A stretch of DNA of 6,744 nucleotides from Ectopseudomonas composti (GTDB lineage: Bacteria > Pseudomonadota > Gammaproteobacteria > Pseudomonadales > Pseudomonadaceae). The stretch spans positions 1 through 6,744 of the forward strand of contig CAMPIF010000238.1 in NCBI GenBank assembly GCA_946886245.1. The letters run 5' to 3'. Below the pieces are notes generated by a model. That model saw only the letters and a program-made list of their open reading frames with translations. It was not told the origin of the DNA and did no database searches. The first letter of the stretch is position 1, and each line of letters opens with the position of its first letter. Shown piece after piece: positions 5,383-6,744 of the stretch. The position numbers and the translations under genes were made by a program.

Positions 5383-6606
5383 ATGTCCGGTGCTCTGTCC
5401 CATATCCGCGTGCTTGATCTGTCGCGCGTGCTGGCTGGCCCTTGGGCCGGACAGATATTCGGTGACCTCGGTGCTGAGGTGATCAAGGTCGAGCGTCCAG
5501 GCTCGGGTGACGACACCCGGCATTGGGGGCCTCCCTATATAAAGGATGCCGAGGGTAGTGATTCGCGCGAGGCGGCCTACTTTCAAAGCGCCAACCGCAA
5601 CAAGCAATCGCTGACCCTGGACTTCACCCAGCCCGAAGGCCAGCGCCTGGTGCGTGAGCTGGTTGCGCAATGCGATGTGCTGCTGGAGAACTTCAAGGTC
5701 GGTGGCCTGGCGGCCTATGGCCTGGATTACGAGTCGCTGAAGGCGATCAACCCGCGCCTGATCTACTGCTCCATCACCGGCTTCGGCCAGAGCGGCCCCT
5801 ATGCCAGGCGCGCGGGCTATGACTTCATGATCCAGGGCCTCGGCGGCCTGATGAGCCTGACGGGGCGCCCGGAAGGTGAGGAGGGTGCGGGGCCGATGAA
5901 GGTCGGCGTGGCGCTGACTGATATCCTCACCGGTCTGTATGCGACGGTGGGCGTGCTGGCCGCGCTGAATCAGCGTGAGCAATCCGGTGTGGGTCAGCAT
6001 ATAGATGTGGCCTTGCTCGATGTGCAGGTTGCCTGCCTGGCCAATCAGGCCATGAACTACCTGACGACAGGTGTATCACCAACGCGCCTGGGCAATGCCC
6101 ATCCCAATATCGTGCCCTACCAGGATTTTCCCAGTGCCGACGGCAACTTCATACTCGCGGTGGGTAACGACGGGCAGTTCCGCAAGTTCTGTGAAGTGGC
6201 GGGTATTGCGAACCTTGCCGATGACCCACGCTTTGTCACTAACAAGGCCCGGGTTGCCCATCGTGCCGAGCTGATCCCGCTGTTGCGCCAGGCCACGGTC
6301 TTCAAGACCACTGCACAGTGGATCGAGTTGCTGGAAAAGGCCGGCGTGCCTTGTGGGCCGATCAACGATCTGCAGCAGGTGTTTGCCGATCCTCAGGTAC
6401 AGGCGCGCGGTTTGCGTCTCGATCTGCCCAACGCCCTGGGCAGCAGCACGCCGCAGGTCGCCAGTCCGCTGCGACTATCCGTTACGCCGGTAGCCTATCG
6501 TTCTGCTCCGCCACTGCTGGGTCAGCATACCGATAGCCTGCTGCAGAGGTTGCTGGGCATGAGTGAAATGCAGATTGCCGAGTTGCGCGAAGCAGGAGTG
6601 ATCTGA
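5383..6606 (+). CDS. gcdG: Family III CoA-transferase, succinyl-CoA:glutarate type
   Basis: CaiB/BaiF (formyl-CoA transferase) family protein, 407 aa. It is expected to transfer CoA, probably from succinyl-CoA, to glutarate, producing glutaryl-CoA for GcdH, like the human SUGCT enzyme. Visible hallmarks are IRVLDLSRVLAGPWAGQIFG (8-27), LGAEVIKVERPGSGDDTR (29-46), ENFKVGGLAAYGLDYESL (102-119), ITGFGQSGPYARRAGYDFMI (131-150) with D147 in the GYD motif as the likely acyl-carrying catalytic Asp, and VGVALTDILTGLYA (174-187). The C-terminal part has KAGVPCGPINDLQQVFADPQ (319-338). ATG 5383 is preferred over the in-frame ATG 5350: GGAG lies 6 nt upstream and the family starts with this sequence, whereas the extra 11 residues are encoded by a hairpin repeat. 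It lies 56 nt after gcdH and is probably cotranscribed. No convincing terminator follows. Confidence 0.93.
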   Translation: MSGALSHIRVLDLSRVLAGPWAGQIFGDLGAEVIKVERPGSGDDTRHWGPPYIKDAEGSDSREAAYFQSANRNKQSLTLDFTQPEGQRLVRELVAQCDVLLENFKVGGLAAYGLDYESLKAINPRLIYCSITGFGQSGPYARRAGYDFMIQGLGGLMSLTGRPEGEEGAGPMKVGVALTDILTGLYATVGVLAALNQREQSGVGQHIDVALLDVQVACLANQAMNYLTTGVSPTRLGNAHPNIVPYQDFPSADGNFILAVGNDGQFRKFCEVAGIANLADDPRFVTNKARVAHRAELIPLLRQATVFKTTAQWIELLEKAGVPCGPINDLQQVFADPQVQARGLRLDLPNALGSSTPQVASPLRLSVTPVAYRSAPPLLGQHTDSLLQRLLGMSEMQIAELREAGVI

Positions 6607-6648
6607 GCCTTCATATATAGATGGGAGGGCGGTTGATCCGTTTTACGC

Positions 6649-6703
6649 AATTATTTGCATGTCAGGGGTTTACAGCTCGCCGTGCTGATGTAGAATGCGC
6701 GCC
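6649..6703 (+). promoter_or_regulatory. Strong stable-RNA type promoter (probable rrn promoter)
   Basis: A -35 TTTACA (6669-6674) and -10 TAGAAT (6691-6696) are separated by 16 bp, the spacing used in rRNA P1 promoters. They are followed by GCGCGCC, a GC-rich discriminator typical of stringently controlled genes. Upstream, AATTATTT (6649-6656) lies 12 bp before the -35. The same octamer is found in the UP element of E. coli rrnB P1 about 11 bp before its -35. Together these point to a growth-rate-regulated stable-RNA promoter starting near 6703. Confidence 0.7.
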
Positions 6704-6704
6704 A

Positions 6705-6744
6705 CTTCAGCGATGAAGCTCTTCAAAAACTTCTTGTTAATCAA
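6705..6744 (+). other. Probable rRNA operon leader with boxB-like hairpin and boxA (partial)
   Basis: Immediately after the promoter, CTTCA-GCGA-TGAAG (6705-6718) forms a 5-bp stem closed by a GNRA-type tetraloop. Then comes GCTCTTCAAAAAC (6718-6730), close to the rrn boxA core GCTCTTTAACA, and a TTAATCAA tail. This order (short hairpin, boxA, AT-rich tail) is that of the antitermination leader before 16S rRNA. The mature 16S end would lie beyond the window, so no rRNA sequence is seen here. A small peptide reading from ATG 6713 is possible but has no ribosome-binding site. Confidence 0.6.

Noticed and set aside
5254..6000. 248-codon minus-strand frame opposite gcdG
   Set aside because: Shadow of GcdG; no recognisable motif or upstream Shine-Dalgarno.
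6604..6648. Terminator after gcdG
   Set aside because: Only a 3-bp stem around TTGAT followed by a short T-run could be drawn; too weak to call.
6713..6744. Possible small gene beginning ATGAAGCTCTTC at the right edge
   Set aside because: No Shine-Dalgarno, and the bases are better explained as an rrn leader hairpin plus boxA.
1..6744. CRISPR array, insertion sequence, phage or defence genes
   Set aside because: No regularly spaced repeats, no transposase- or integrase-like sequence, and all five genes are core metabolic or regulatory genes.

Overview
The window is GC-rich chromosomal DNA that looks like a Pseudomonas. The gene content (a three-subunit pntAA-pntAB-pntB transhydrogenase and a gcdR / gcdH-gcdG glutarate cluster), the protein sequences and the codon use all fit that genus. 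Species cannot be fixed from the sequence alone. A hairpin repeat between gcdH and gcdG resembles a short repeat I associate with the P. mendocina / P. stutzeri side of the genus, but that is recall and not a search result.

Layout, left to right. Positions 1-2601, minus strand, hold a tight three-gene operon for the proton-translocating NAD(P) transhydrogenase: pntAA (GTG start at 2601), pntAB, then pntB, whose C-terminal part runs off the left edge. Positions 2602-3070 are non-coding: the pnt Shine-Dalgarno, a candidate pnt promoter overlapping a perfect dyad, and two unexplained inverted repeats, one of them nested. Positions 3071-3988, minus strand, hold a LysR-type regulator (gcdR). A divergent regulatory gap (3989-4147) follows, with two dyads, a sigma70-like promoter and a leader hairpin. 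Positions 4148-6606, plus strand, hold gcdH (glutaryl-CoA dehydrogenase) and gcdG (family III CoA-transferase). Their 56-nt gap carries a REP-like hairpin. The last about 100 bases look like the start of an rRNA operon: an AT-rich UP-like element, -35/-10 with a 16-bp spacer, a GC-rich discriminator, a tetraloop hairpin and a boxA-like sequence. The rRNA itself would lie beyond the right edge.

How the genes work together: GcdG activates glutarate (the end product of the 5-aminovalerate route of lysine breakdown) to glutaryl-CoA. GcdH then oxidatively decarboxylates it to crotonyl-CoA, feeding beta-oxidation. GcdR is the expected glutarate-responsive regulator of the divergent pair. The transhydrogenase is a separate housekeeping function that couples the proton gradient to NADPH/NADH balance; nothing in the sequence ties it to the gcd genes beyond adjacency.

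All five genes belong to known families and I see no previously undescribed system. The observations most worth following up are non-coding: the rrn-like leader at the right edge, the REP-like hairpin inside the gcdHG operon, the nested inverted repeat at 2791-2857 and the dyads in the gcdR-gcdH gap.
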